NCBI GenBank assembly: GCA_025201805.1 | Contig: MU619244.1 | Coordinates: 136,115-200,114 of the forward strand | Direction of reading: 5' to 3' | Length of the DNA: 64,000 bases | Origin: Parasitella parasitica | Lineage: Eukaryota > Mucoromycota > Mucoromycetes > Mucorales > Mucoraceae | Shown: one piece after another, positions 43,197 through 54,675 of the stretch | Layout: every line of letters begins with the position of its first letter | Position numbering within the stretch: position 1 is the first letter of the stretch | Translations under genes and position numbers: made by a program | Notes under the pieces: generated by a model | The model's input: the letters and a program-made list of their open reading frames with translations, nothing else | Databases searched by the model: none | Told to the model about the DNA's origin: nothing

Positions 43197-44052
43197 CGTC
43201 ATTTTGCATCGAAAAAAAAAATATGCTCGAATTGCACCAAAATCATATATAACATAGTTTTTTATCAATGGATACTATTTTTCGTGTTTCAGGGCACTTT
43301 TGATTATGAAAATTAACCAAAAAATGGCTCGCGAAGCTAAAGCTCTTGCTTTTAAGCTGTAAAAATATCTTTCTGGAGGTCATATCACGTCAATATCAAT
43401 TCTACAGCTCTATAAAGTAATATTTTTGATGCCACTATTATACCCTTCTTCATAGTAANNNNNNNNNNNNNNNNNNNNNNNNNNNNNNNNNNNNNNNNNN
43501 NNNNNNNNNNNNNNNNNNNNNNNNNNNNNNNNNNNNNNNNNNNNNNNNNNNNNNNNNNNNNNNNNNNNNNNNNNNNNNNNNNNNNNNNNNNNNNNNNNNN
43601 NNNNNNNNNNNNNNNNNNNNNNNNNNNNNNNNNNNNNNNNNNNNNNNNNNNNNNNNNNNNNNNNNNNNNNNNNNNNNNNNNNNNNNNNNNNNNNNNNNNN
43701 NNNNNNNNNNNNNNNNNNNNNNNNNNNNNNNNNNNNNNNNNNNNNNNNNNNNNNNNNNNNNNNNNNNNNNNNNNNNNNCGTCATTTTGCATCGAAAAAAA
43801 AAATATGCTCGAATTGCACCAAAATCATATATAACATAGTTTTTTATCAATGGATACTATTTTTCGTGTTTCAGGACACTTTTGATTATAAAAATTAATC
43901 AAAAAAGGGCACACAAAGCTAAAATTCATGCTTTTAAGCTGTAAAAGATATCTATCTGGAGATGATATCATGTCAGCATCAATTCTAGTACATGACAAAG
44001 CTCTATAAAGTAGGTATTTTTGATACCGCAAGTAAACCTTGCTTCATAGTAA
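43197..44052. repeat. direct repeat flanking an assembly gap
   Basis: 43197-43458 and 43779-44052 start with the same bases (CGTCATTTTGCATCG) and stay nearly identical for about 110 bases, then more divergent to the shared CTTCATAGTAA end. The unit spacing is 582. The N run sits exactly between, so the gap probably hides more of a tandem array. No coding content. Confidence 0.85.
43459..43778. other. assembly gap (320 N)
   Basis: Run of N. The size may be an estimate. Confidence 0.99.
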
Positions 44053-44198
44053 TATGATAAAACAGGTGTGGCCCCATCGAGTCGGAAGCAGAAGAGGATA
44101 ATTAATGAATACAATGTTTTGCTGTAATAATCCACTTTTATTTGTGAGTAATTCATAGGTTGCTAATTGCTAGTGACAGAGAAGCCCTCTTACCATTG

Positions 44199-44261
44199 TT
44201 CAGAACCCCTAATATATATTATCACAAACACTGTGACATTTATCATTTACTTGAACTTTTA
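44199..44261 (+). repeat. dispersed repeat, copy 2
   Basis: Partner of 37317-37379. It lies on the 3' side of the mariner remnant at 44290-45280 (-), so it may be that element's end. Confidence 0.6.
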
Positions 44262-44289
44262 AAAGCCTTCACATAATAGCTGGCAATAT

Positions 44290-45280
44290 AGAAATGTCAC
44301 CCGACTTAATGCTAAACGATAGATTAAAATTTCAAAACGGACAATATTTACCAGCCGCACTGTAACTTCTGTGTCAATCGCTTCACGGGCTTTTGGTTGA
44401 CCAGCATAAGCAATTAGCATTAGATCAAAATGTTAAAATGATTGCCCAAGGCATAATATACTACGGTTTGACATATGTCTTTATTGACAAATCAATAAAG
44501 CTCTTTTACCACAGGCGATTTGTGAATGGAAGCATTATCCATCACAAAAAAGTAGGAACCAGCATTGGTTTCATCCAGTTTCTTCGTGATCCCACTAACA
44601 AAATCTTTGAAGATCTCCCCTGTTGTGCCTCATTTGACAACTTCAATTGAGACATCTTCAACGCCACGGTGGGAGACGCCTGCAAGAATTTACATGTTCA
44701 CAGCTCGCTTCATGTCATTATCAACTACGCTCAAAGAGACTTTTTTGTAGTAGCCTTGTCCACGTACAAGATTGGCATTGAATTCAGCCTCGTCCACAAA
44801 GACACAATTGGTCTTGAAGGCAATACGTCTTTCAGATAATCTATTTGAAATAGAATTGCATCTTTACTGGGTGTTTTTTTTTGGTCTCCCACTGTCTTTG
44901 TTCGCTTCACGTTAAATCCAAGGCCAATGACAAGTAATTCCACACACCACTTGGAAATATACCTCAACAAGCAAGAACTGGGAACTTCTGTTCCAATGCC
45001 TCCTTGAGCATATCAAGATTTTGCGTGCAGTCGCCGTCCAAGAGCTTTTTGATATGCTTTCCATGCTCATGCTCATGCTCAGTCTTTGTTGTCTCCTTTT
45101 TTCTTCTTTACCAAACATCCAGGATATTTCTGACAGATGAGGTGGACAGTTGGCATCGTCGCGCAGCCTCTGAAGCAGTGATTGGATCATTAATTTGCTC
45201 GATGACAAGCTGTCTAGTGGCGGCAGGAATATTTCTTTTTTTCGGCTCTTTTGTCTTTAGTTGATGAAGTACGAGGCATT
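44290..45280 (-). pseudogene. Tc1/mariner transposase, decayed
   Basis: Minus-strand DDE transposase remnant. The N-terminal part (about 45280-44860) is open in several frames with LVIEQINDPITASEA-like sequence and a GAGCAT repeat. The core reads RIAFKTNCVFVDEAEFNAN (first Asp), LVRGQGYYKKVSLSVVDND, MKRAVNM, a stop near 44690, ILAGVSHRGVEDVSIEVVK, a stop near 44630, GTTGEIFKDFVSGITKKLDE and FFVMDNASIHKS (second Asp). After that the sequence falls apart and the third acid is not found. Both visible Asp residues are kept although the gene is dead. Confidence 0.8.
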
Positions 45281-45951
45281 TTTATTAACTCAAGTGTAAT
45301 TGAGAAACGTGAAACCGTATGTGAAAGAGAGCAGAAAGGTTATAATTAAGCTGAATATAGGACTTGTAATATATACAAATGAAACAATGATTAGATCCTA
45401 ATTAACGTTTACATATGTCGTTATGTCATTGTCAATTATTATCATGTAGCGCACATTTTTTTTTTTTTTTTTTTTTTTGCCTACTTGTATTTGAAATCTG
45501 GTGGGCACGGCTATTTATTTCGAATCCCACAACTTACCCTGCAATAATGACAAGCCTGAAAATAAACAGTCGAAAGAGCAGAATTAACCTTCCAAATCTG
45601 TTTTCTTCTTCGGAAGAAATATTTCCTTTCTAACTGATAAATAATCAAATGCAACGGTTTAAGAGGATTGTACGGCAGAGAGATTAAATTTTCAATTGGG
45701 CATGTTGATAAGATATTTACGTTTTGATGTACAATATCGGTATTTGTGCCTTTGGAAACACACTTTATCAATGGCATTATAATAGAAATGAACAAATTTG
45801 GGATATTGTATCTTTGGTAAAAAATATCTTACTTTCATGTGATAAGAACAGACCTTCTTCTGTTATTCCCACCCTTAAAAAGCCAAAACGCAATTTCTTT
45901 TTTTAAACGTTTTCTTTATTTATCTTTCTTTTCAGCACATCTCATGCTACA

Positions 45952-46710
45952 ATGGCTACTACAGATTCGTTAGATATGTCTACTGCTTCCATGTTGAGTA
46001 GCGGAGAACACGACACATTGTCTACGAATGATTCCATGGTTGAACCATTACCAACGCCACCCACACCGCCTAAAGAATCACAATATTTAGATAACTCTAA
46101 AGATTATCAGCCATTGCATACATTGCCTGTCATTTCTTCTGGACAGCAACATGATACAAATGAAGAAGAGCAGATCATAGCAAGGCAGCCATCTACTCTA
46201 GCGTTTATCAAGGGACATGTTCACTACTTCTTGAAATCCGCTTTGCAATTCGTATTCAAAGACAATAATCTACCCTTATTAATCAACCTTATATATCATC
46301 TTATTGCAGCAAGAGCATTATTAAATAAACCATGGAGAACGGTTATTCGTTACTTGGGCATCCCACCTACACCCAAACCGAATTCTGCATTGAAGCACCA
46401 GATTGAACAAACAACATCTATTGCTATTGATCTACTCAGAACGCAAGGTGTGTTTCATTTAGCTATGGGCGCATTAGCGGTATTAGCGCTAAAGGAGAGA
46501 AGACAATCATCAGAAAGATCAGCTTTGTTTGTATTGACATTATCTTCTGTTGGTCAGACGTGGTCTCATTTCAATGCCTACTGGAAATCAAGTCATCAGC
46601 AATATAACCTCAAGGCATTGCAAGAAGTAGGCGGTTCAGATTTATTGGTTGCTTTGATCAGCTCCATTGCTTTGACAAAGACAGCAAGAAGGACAGGGAA
46701 ATTGGTTTAA
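45952..46710 (+). CDS. uncharacterised membrane-associated protein
   Basis: Intronless frame of 252 aa from ATG at 45952. The first about 75 aa are polar with a Pro-rich patch (PLPTPPTPPKE). After that come hydrophobic segments: LPLLINLIYHLIAARALL, GVFHLAMGALAVLALK and LLVALISSIALT, so two or three membrane helices are likely. The C-terminus is basic (TARRTGKLV). A T-rich stretch (45895-45930) precedes the start. The gene lies within the transposon island but is unbroken. Family not recognised; the layout suggests an organelle or ER membrane protein. Confidence 0.68.
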   Translation: MATTDSLDMSTASMLSSGEHDTLSTNDSMVEPLPTPPTPPKESQYLDNSKDYQPLHTLPVISSGQQHDTNEEEQIIARQPSTLAFIKGHVHYFLKSALQFVFKDNNLPLLINLIYHLIAARALLNKPWRTVIRYLGIPPTPKPNSALKHQIEQTTSIAIDLLRTQGVFHLAMGALAVLALKERRQSSERSALFVLTLSSVGQTWSHFNAYWKSSHQQYNLKALQEVGGSDLLVALISSIALTKTARRTGKLV

Positions 46711-49394
46711 TTATGTTGAGTTGCTTTGACCAAACCTTTACTGATATGATAGTAAACGATGGCTGAATCAGAAGAATAAATAGCCAGCGTTAATTTTCTA
46801 CAATGAGCAGACATAGTTAATCTTGGTGTAATTAAGATTTGCCCAAATAAAAACACACATACTCAACTGGAGTCTTTATAGAATCAAACATATATGCTAT
46901 GTTATCCATTGAAAGATTGGCTTCATCTTGCAACACAGGTATGATAAAGAGCTGATTACACTGCAGATAAGTATAATCAATAAATTAGCTTCTACACCTT
47001 TAAAAATTACCCAACCTACAGTTTTTTCTGGTTCGCGTGCTAAGAATATACATGTCTGCAATCCCTGATTTGCTTCAAATTGAACATCTTTCCACTTTTT
47101 GGCTAACACGAGATCTGAAAATATTCTTTGAGAAAGAGAGATATTATTAGGGGGAAATCCGTTGGAAGCTAGTTCAATATTCTTGAGCTAAAGTAGATGA
47201 GAACATATGCACGCATCATGTCGGGTTTCAATCAAATAATACTCTACTTGTTCTTGGTATGTCATAAAGAGCAACGTTCCAATTGTTGCAAGAGCGCGTG
47301 ATTTTCAAATGGAGAAAATTTTTTGGTAGACCTCAGCTACAACACTGCATTATAAGATACCTACACTATTATTATTTAAGAATAGCATATCTTTTGCTCA
47401 GTTGCTTGCTATTACAAGAAGTAAAGATAGACGGCATTACCCAAAACCTGCGCACATTTCTGAAGAATAAATTTAGAGAACGTAATAAATCTGCCATGTA
47501 TAAAAATTGTAAAAGATGATGCTGGAATCCTTAAAATTCACGAGAGAAGCAAAAAACCTTGTTTTTGACAGCAGTTGCTGTTGCATAGCAACTAAATATT
47601 TGATCTACCGGATGCATGTTTTGGGCGTTGCTAAGCCTGCTATACATGAGAAACGTTCGGATATTGCATCAGCTGAATGGCGGCAACCATCACATCATTT
47701 TTAGATTAAACCTGAGAGGATTATCGATTCTTTTAGACCCATAGAAGTGTTTTTAAAAGTATACGCAGCCAGATAACATGGTGTGATTAAAGCAAGTATC
47801 GAAAGGTTGCCTGTCGTGCCTTAGACAATCTCAGTTGCCTCCGTTCAGGCCTCCAGTGTGGTAAATGCTCTCTGAGCCACGCTTTATTTGTATAACTTTT
47901 AAGTACTAATATACTTTTCCCTTTATTTTTTCATATCTTTTCAAGTCGTCCATCGTGGAAATCACTTATGACAGATCAAAGGAAGGATGTCAAATCCTAT
48001 TTACGAGGACACCTATTTCCTGGAGATTGGCGGAAAAGGTAGTTATGCTCAGATAGCGATGACCATGCCTCTTCTTATGGTGCATAAGACAGTGTTTATC
48101 TTGCTCTTTATCGAAGCCTATCATCGATTATATGCAATTCTGATATGAAAATTTGTGACACCCATCTGATACCTTTATGGATATCAATGAAAGCATGGAC
48201 GCCAATGTTGTTGTCAGATAGCGCCAAGTCAACGCTAAGTTCTTCAAGCAGAAGTCGAAATTTCTTCAAAAAAGTTCTTCTTCAGATTCTTTATTCTCCA
48301 AGAAGAGACAAAGACATGTCCCATCCTAGATTGTAGGCGACTGATCCGCTTTCAGAAGCCACAGATGCATTTGCTCAAGTTTGGCCGAAAAAAGGAGCTT
48401 ATTGCTTCCTACTATGATAACTAAATCCACAAGACTTACGTCAAGTAAAGGCCAGGAAAATCAAGCAATTAGTATTGGCGACTCCATATTGGACAACACA
48501 GCACTGGTTCCTTATGATACTACAAATGAACCATCCGGATCAACCGATATTTTACAAGAAAAGTAAGTCGTTGACCTTAGCCGCATGACTACTATCAGGC
48601 ATGAACGCAGAAAAAAGGGTCTCTATGAAAAAACGTCTGGGTATTTGACAGGAGCTCAAACGTCTCTACAGCGATATGTTATGATAATGGCTTGATAATG
48701 GCTGGAACATTTGGCTGTCATGGTACGAGGAGAAACAGAAAGATCCTCTGGAAGATGATGCAAATAATGTGCTGCTGTAATCCTGAGGGAGCAAAAAAAT
48801 GGCTATCAACACTTGAGTACGAGAAGATCAGCAATCGCATCGGTCTTCAAAGTAATTTATCCTGCAAAAGGTCCCATAGCAGGTCTAACAAATGACCATA
48901 CCCTATTTATGCCTTTAAACATAAATAATAGCGAGAAGACAAGGTTAATCAGGCCAGCAAGCATATCTGGATGAATCAAAAATCAATGTATTCAAAAAAT
49001 CGAAAACAAGCAAGAAAGAGATGCAGTCAGTCAAATACTGCCACAATTACTACTACCACTGAAACTGCTGCTTCTTTCAATGATAGAAGGGAAGGATCTG
49101 TCATTGATGAGTTCTCTCTTTTTAACAACATGCATGACCCATGCGATACTGGTTACGAGGTTGTTGAAACTGTCACCGAGACTCCAGCTCCTCGTATTTA
49201 TGCTAGAAAAAGTAGAAAGGAGTATTAGGTCGACAACATTGAAAACTTGAAGAGATGGTATCTCCAATCTTTGAGATCAATGGGCATGCGGATCTTTGCC
49301 CTCAAGCTTCCAAAGATATCACCGACGGGAGATGGCTAGTCATTTTGATCGAGTCAAGCTTATTTCTTAAAATCAAGCTAAAAAGCTTCAACGC
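46711..49394. other. degenerate region without supportable genes
   Basis: Several open stretches (46897-47109 -, 48381-48566 +, 48692-48895 +, 48971-49228 +) have no recognisable motifs and are broken by stops. The plus-strand pieces at 48.0-49.2 kb could be the 5' part of the LINE that ends at 50.05 kb, but no reverse transcriptase motif is visible. Confidence 0.4.
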
Positions 49395-50055
49395 TTGATT
49401 TTTTATAACAAGCTTTTTTCAAAAATGTCTTCAACGATTGATTTTACTTCCTTCACACTCCAGTTCGAGTCTCTTAACAGGGCCAACATCTTCTCCAAGA
49501 TCTCAATCAAGACCTTTCGTCAGGCTTGTTCTTCTACTTTTATACCAACCTCTTTGACTGTAATCAGCTCTGACTCGTGGAAATTGTTTTGGTCATTAGC
49601 TCTAAGTATGGTACAGCGAAATGTCGTACACCGCTTCATCAACAACAGAGTTCCTCATATCTCCCTTCTTCATCGACTATTTCCGGAACAACACCCTTCT
49701 CCACTATGCGCTATTTGCTCCCTTACTGTCGACTCTCCTACACACTTCCTCTTTTATTGTCCAGCGAAAGCCAACATTTGGCAGGCTGCGTTTTTCGAAT
49801 TTCTTTGCCCTACTGTCTCCATCCATGACATTATTTCCGCGATTCATTCTTTGGATCTATGATATTCGCTACAGCCAACAAATTGCCTTTCCTGCGCTCC
49901 CTTCACTGCAGTCGCAGTTCTGGCCAACATCCGTTTCGATGTTCTACAACGCATTGATGAAGATGTGCCCCATTCTGTATTGTAGCCTACAGGTAGCGTC
50001 AGCATCCTTTCGTCACATTGAATTCCTTCCATTATTTTTTTTTTTTAATTATTAG
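49395..50055 (+). pseudogene. LINE reverse-transcriptase zinc-binding tail, copy B
   Basis: 155-aa frame with the typical C-terminal zinc-binding region of non-LTR retrotransposon polymerases (zf-RVT): WSLALSMVQRNVVHRFINNR, VPHISLLHRLFPEQHPSPLC, then CAICSLTVDSPTHFLFYCPA. The C..C...H....C pattern is clear. The frame breaks at 49862, and downstream sequence continues in other frames (FPALPSLQSQFWPTSVSMF) to a T-rich end. No reverse transcriptase domain lies upstream in readable form, so the copy is 5'-truncated or decayed. Confidence 0.75.
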
Positions 50056-50584
50056 CCTATGTTATTATCCGTTATTTCTTATTCTCATTATTTACTCTGT
50101 CTGCCGATTTGCCAAAAAAAAAACAAAGTATTTATCAAAGAAATTTCATTGATTCATGCGTGGAAAGAGGCTGTAACAAGCCATGCTCTTGATTCAAATT
50201 AGTTTATTTGTGTATCCATCAGTTTTGTGGCTTTAACAATATAAAGGGATAGAGAGATAAAGCCATTCTATACCATTATTTATGCTTGTAATTATTTTGG
50301 CTAGAAGCTTTGGTCAAATTATTTGCAAAACAGAGGGCAGCTTACTCTCAAAAAGTTGGGCAAACCAGCTTCAAACATTTGACCAAACCAGTTACTTGAT
50401 TTTCGAAAACACCACTCACTTTTTTGAGTGAGGTTAAGTTGCCCAGGAAAAGGAAATTGGAAATATTGCACCTTTTTTTGATGAAAGGAAAAGTCTACTT
50501 TTATTTTGAGAACTAACAAATTTTCAGACGATTTCTTTTCTTTCAGATAATAGACGCTGAAGAGCTTTTTTTTTTAAAAAAAAA

Positions 50585-50963
50585 AGCCTTTAAAGACAGG
50601 TACTACGGCTTATCATATAGTCAAATTTATAGAATCTGTAATGGATGTCCTTGACAAAAATGAGATGACAAGGGGTTTTATTGTCATGAATAATTGTAGG
50701 GTACACCATTTGCTGTTGGTGCTAATGAAAAACGGGGATACAAACCATTATTCATGCCATCTTACTCTCCGTTTCTATCGAAAAGTGCTAGTGAAGATTA
50801 AAAGTGGGGTTAGAAGAAATCCTTTGAAGAAAGGCGGTGAGCTGAACACGTCGTATCGCTGAAGCATGCAACAAGGTGACTACAAAAGACTGCTTGCAGA
50901 GGGTAAAACACGCTGAGTCTTATTGGGAGACATGTATTCAGAAAGAAAAGGGTTTAAAATAAC
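50585..50963 (+). pseudogene. Tc1/mariner transposase C-terminal fragment
   Basis: Reads KTGTTAYHIVKFIESVMDVL, then DKNEMTRGFIVMNNCRVHH, where the second catalytic Asp is replaced by Asn (about 50690). The third-acid region is only seen in a shifted frame (LFMPSYSPFLSKSAS) and has lost NPIE. Then IKSGVRRNPLKK returns to the first frame, and after another shift RIAEACNKVTTKDCLQRVKH leads to a stop. At least three frame changes. The 5' half is missing. Confidence 0.8.
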
Positions 50964-51055
50964 TAATGCCATGCTCCTGTCTTTGTTGTCCTTTTTATAA
51001 ATAGAAAACAATCAACTAATTTTTTTTCCTTAACTGCAAAACTTATTTTATCAGC

Positions 51056-51616
51056 ATGTCCAGCCCAAACCATCCAGAAACATTTACTAGAATGAGAGAA
51101 GAAACGCCAACTACTTCACATGGATCGAGGACACTGACAGTAGAAGAAACAGCACTACAAGGACAAAGTGGAGACGAAAATGTTGTTAGCTCGGATGGCG
51201 AAGAGCATGTAGGTGTATTACGTTTGCGAGGCGATATGAATACGAGAAGAAGAAGAGTGATTCAATGGGACGAAAGTGTCATTGACAATGAACATATGAA
51301 TAAGAAGAAAACCAAAAGTGAGTTTTTACGCTGTAAAAAAACGATAATGATTATGACTGAAAAAATAATAGTCTGTTGCATATATCATAAACCTCATGCC
51401 GTTGGAGAATCATCAGAATCAGAAAGCGATAGTTCGAGCGACGATAGCAGTAGTAGTGGCAGCGACAGTGACAGTAATCATGCCAAATGCAATCATAACC
51501 ATGGCCAAAGAAAGAAGAAGAGAAACCCTAGAGATGTGAGTCCTAATGCGTATGAACGTCAGCCCGTGTACAAAAGTTTGTATATTCATAGTAAACACCA
51601 AATATATACTAATTGA
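51056..51616 (+). CDS. YPI1: protein phosphatase 1 inhibitor (YPI1/inhibitor-3)
   Basis: Small regulator of protein phosphatase 1 (Glc7 in yeast), mostly nuclear. Exons 51056-51317 and 51372-51616 join in frame to 168 aa. The family core is plain: [20 protein letters not shown] joined over the intron to TKICCIYHKP, with the RVxW-type PP1 docking motif. A Ser/Asp/Glu-rich run ([17 protein letters not shown]) and a His/Lys-rich part follow, ending [12 protein letters not shown], the usual C-terminal phrase. Length is close to yeast Ypi1 (155). The intron removes a stretch that would otherwise add TEKIIV-type residues in frame, so both forms could be translated; I prefer the spliced one because it restores the conserved join. 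Confidence 0.92.
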   Translation: MSSPNHPETFTRMREETPTTSHGSRTLTVEETALQGQSGDENVVSSDGEEHVGVLRLRGDMNTRRRRVIQWDESVIDNEHMNKKKTKSEFLRCKKTIMIMTEKIIVCCIYHKPHAVGESSESESDSSSDDSSSSGSDSDSNHAKCNHNHGQRKKKRNPRDVSPNAYERQPVYKSLYIHSKHQIYTN

Positions 51617-51843
51617 TAATCTTAGATCGTTCTTTACCATCTCCATCAAAATAAATATAGTAAATTGATCAAAATTTTTGTATTGCTTGAAAAAAAAAAA
51701 AGAAAAAAAAAAAAGGGATTTATATGTTAAGGAGTGTGCCATTTATCACGGAATGAAAGGAAAATGTTTATTTTATTTGACATGGTAGAAATCACAATTC
51801 TTCCTTTTTCTTCCCTTCTGCTTTTTCAGTTCTTTTTCGCTAA

Positions 51844-53513
51844 ATGGATTGCAATCATCATAACGAGAAATCAACAGATCAAGGCCACTGGTCTGATTTT
51901 TTACATGGCAACAACAAGAAGGTTAAAAAAAAGAACAGCAGATCGAAATCCATGTTTGAATTAGCCGATAATCCATATGCAGACGATAATTGCTGCTGCT
52001 GCGATGATGAAAATGCAACAACTAGTTCAACCAGGCACAATAGCCTCGTTTATTCGATATTAACGTCATCCACACTAAACAATCCTGAAGCATATCCTTC
52101 AGCATCGGCTGCAATCCTATTTCTACTGAAATTTTCCAAGTTGTTAGTTTCATGCGGCGCACCGTCTCATCGCCTAGATTACTGCTTGCAATTACTAATG
52201 CAAAAGTTTAATGTAAAAGCACAGTTTGGTTATTTTCCCGGCTTTCTTGTTGTTTCGTGTGGTGATTCAGGTATGTCTACACAATGCGAATCGTCTTTTT
52301 TTTTTCTACAGGAGAATAAATCCGAAAGATGTGTTTACAAATAGAAAATTTAGCTGCATCGGTTCAAATCATCAAGGCAGAAACTGCACTCGATTTGCAC
52401 AAGTTAACACAAACATACCAGCTATTTGAATCTGTGCTGTGCGACGAAATATCGTTGCAGGAGGCCATTGATCAACTAGATTCAATCAGCCGAGATTGCC
52501 CTTTATATCCATTATGGCTAACGTGGTTAGCGTATGCTGTGGCATCGAGTGTTAGCGCTCCCTTATTTTTCTCGGGAGGTGCTGTTGATATGGGGTTTGG
52601 TCTGTTGTTGGGCCTCATTGTAGCAATTGGGTTTTTGCATGTCTCTAAAAGGGTAACCCGGTTTGGTTCTATTTTTGATGTAGTGCTAAGTGCGGTGGTG
52701 GGCTTTATTGCTTCGCTCATTGCTGCTAGGTTCCCTACAACTACGTCTTGTTTTTACGCACTCTCTGTCGGCGGTGTCGTTATGCTACTACCAGGCTATA
52801 CAACGCTAATTTCTATTTTGGAAATTGCAGCTGGTGAAGTAGCTTCAGGGACATTGCGTCTTACAACAACGCTCGTCTATTCACTCATGATTGGATTTGG
52901 TCTTGCCATTGGTGCTAGTTGTCATAAAATAATGTTCCCTACTTTGGCTCTGGTGAGCGCAGATACGCAGCAATGCGAGAATGGTATATCTGCTTGGTAC
53001 CATTTTTTGTTTGTCCCTCTATTCGCATTAGCCAACTTGGTCATTCTCAAGGGACACATTCGGAAATTCCCTGTCATTCTAGCATTGGCAGTAGTCTCGC
53101 ACGCGGTCCATTTCTTCTCGCTCTCTTGGTTTATCTCTTATCAACATGTAGCAACTGTGATGGCTGCATTTGCCGTTGCCCTTGTATCCAACTTTTATGC
53201 AAGATTCAAATCTACAATCGGTTTTGTAGATATGATCACTGGCTTGCTATTTTTAGTGCCTGGATCAGTAGGAGTTTCCAGTTCCCTGAATACATTTACT
53301 TCGTCAGCGCATGCAACTGAAATAAGCATCATATTGAATGCTAGTCAGCAGGGTGCTATATTCGCAACGCATATGATGGTTATTACTGTGGCTGTTTCGG
53401 TGGGGCTTGTGTTGGCAGCTGTAGTGGTTTATCCCGTCCGAAAAGTAGTAGATTATCGCAGAAAGACGCCTCGCTATCGAAGGCGCAATTGGGTTGGAGA
53501 AATAACGTTTTAA
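51844..53513 (+). CDS. ThrE/Prm10-family membrane transporter
   Basis: Member of the threonine/serine exporter (ThrE, DUF1212) family; in fungi the Prm10 group. Exons 51844-52270 and 52354-53513 join in frame to 528 aa. The distal acceptor at 52353 is used, because nearer AGs lead into a stop. The N-terminal about 80 aa are polar with NCCCCDDENATT. The first conserved block is FLLKFSKLLVSCGAPSHRLD with FPGFLVVSCGDS, then IIKAETALDLHKLTQTYQL. The second half holds about ten hydrophobic helices, e.g. LYPLWLTWLAYAVASSVSAP, LPGYTTLISILEIAAGEVAS and GLLFLVPGSVGVSSSLNTF, the last being the family signature. Likely an amino-acid exporter in an internal or plasma membrane; substrate not shown. Confidence 0.9.
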
Positions 53514-53691
53514 ATGGCATGTAAATAAAACACAGTTTATATTATTATATGTCCTTGGTGATAAACGAAAAGGTCAGCAATTGCATAATATATCTGCATA
53601 TACAGAATCCAAAATCATGTTTCCTAAATTGTTTTATTTCAAGCGCAAATGTATATAAATATACTGTATGTCACCAGAAGGCTCAGCAGAT

Positions 53692-54675
53692 TTACTTGGA
53701 TTCATTTAAAAATGCCTGTTTTTCTTCGTCCTGCTCAATATAAGCAGGAGGTTGGGCCTTCTTATCCCAGATTTGTTCATCGCTAGCGTCTTTCTGATCT
53801 TCAACAAGAGAAACAGGATCATATGACGATGGCTTAATCAACTCACGAACAGCCAAGAGAATGCCAACAAAGAAGGCAACAAGAGCACCGCTAATGAGAC
53901 CTTGGTTCATTGCCGATGTCTTGTTCCACCAATCTTGAACATCAAAAGATTCACATCCAGGACAGTCGACAATGTTAAAGACATCGTCGTTGTTTTCGAT
54001 TTCAGCAAGGCCAGGCAACATGAAACCAGTAAGAGGGTCAACAGCCCATTTAACAAGCGAGCCATTATCAAACACATCCAAAATCTGTTGACCAGCCTCA
54101 GTCTGGATAACCTTCTGCCCGTTGATTTCAGTGATTGATTCTTGGACACTGATTCTGCGGAAAACCGTGCCGTCCTCAGTCTTTAATTCGTCCAACACAG
54201 TTGCAGTAACGTCAACTGTGACAAGTCCAATGTCGAAACTATCGGCTAACAGAGCAGCATCTTCCTCAGAAGTAATGGCTAGTTTAGCTGGATTGTTTGC
54301 CATCTGAGCCTCAACCTGGATGCTTGATACGCCGATATTGACTGGTCTACCGTTACACATCAACTACCATTATTTTAGGTTAGAAAAAAAGCATTCTTTC
54401 CCTATATGCTAAATGTATGCTTTACATACTTGATTGTCAGCTACATCAAAAGTCACTCGAACAGCCATGACACGCTCGGCTAAAAGTGAACCATCGTCAT
54501 CAACCAAATCATCTACTCTTGTGACGGTAACAAAGAGATGCTCATCTCCCTTAGCATTGTATGTGCTTTCTGCAAGGTCGACGGATGTAACAGATATATC
54601 TTGGAGTGGTGCAGCGATGGTTAAGGTAGCGAGGGCTATTACAGCAGTCAATGTTAAAAGAGATTGCGCAAGCAT
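53692..54675 (-). CDS. secreted / type I membrane protein, unknown
   Basis: Exons 54675-54430 and 54363-53692 join in frame to 305 aa. MLAQSLLTLTAVIALATLTI followed by AAPLQ is a typical signal peptide. An ATG at 54738 would add 21 residues. The lumenal or outer part is acidic and beta-like, with repeated short segments (VTVTRVDDLVDDDGSLLAER, VTATVLDELKTEDG) and four Cys, including CPGCESF close to the membrane. One membrane helix is GALVAFFVGILLAVREL, with a cytosolic acidic tail (DDPVSLVEDQ-like, YIEQDEEKQ). No Ser/Thr-rich wall region or GPI signal. Convergent with the ThrE gene (178 bases between stops). Family not recognised. Confidence 0.8.

Noticed and set aside
46897-47109. 70-aa minus frame with varied composition
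   Set aside because: Upstream and downstream are broken, and I could not assign it to a gene or transposon; mentioned only within the region entry.
51734-51964. Alternative exon linking YPI1 to the ThrE gene
   Set aside because: YPI1 ends with its conserved [12 protein letters not shown] tail before its own stop, and the ThrE frame has its own ATG at 51844; one fused gene is not needed.
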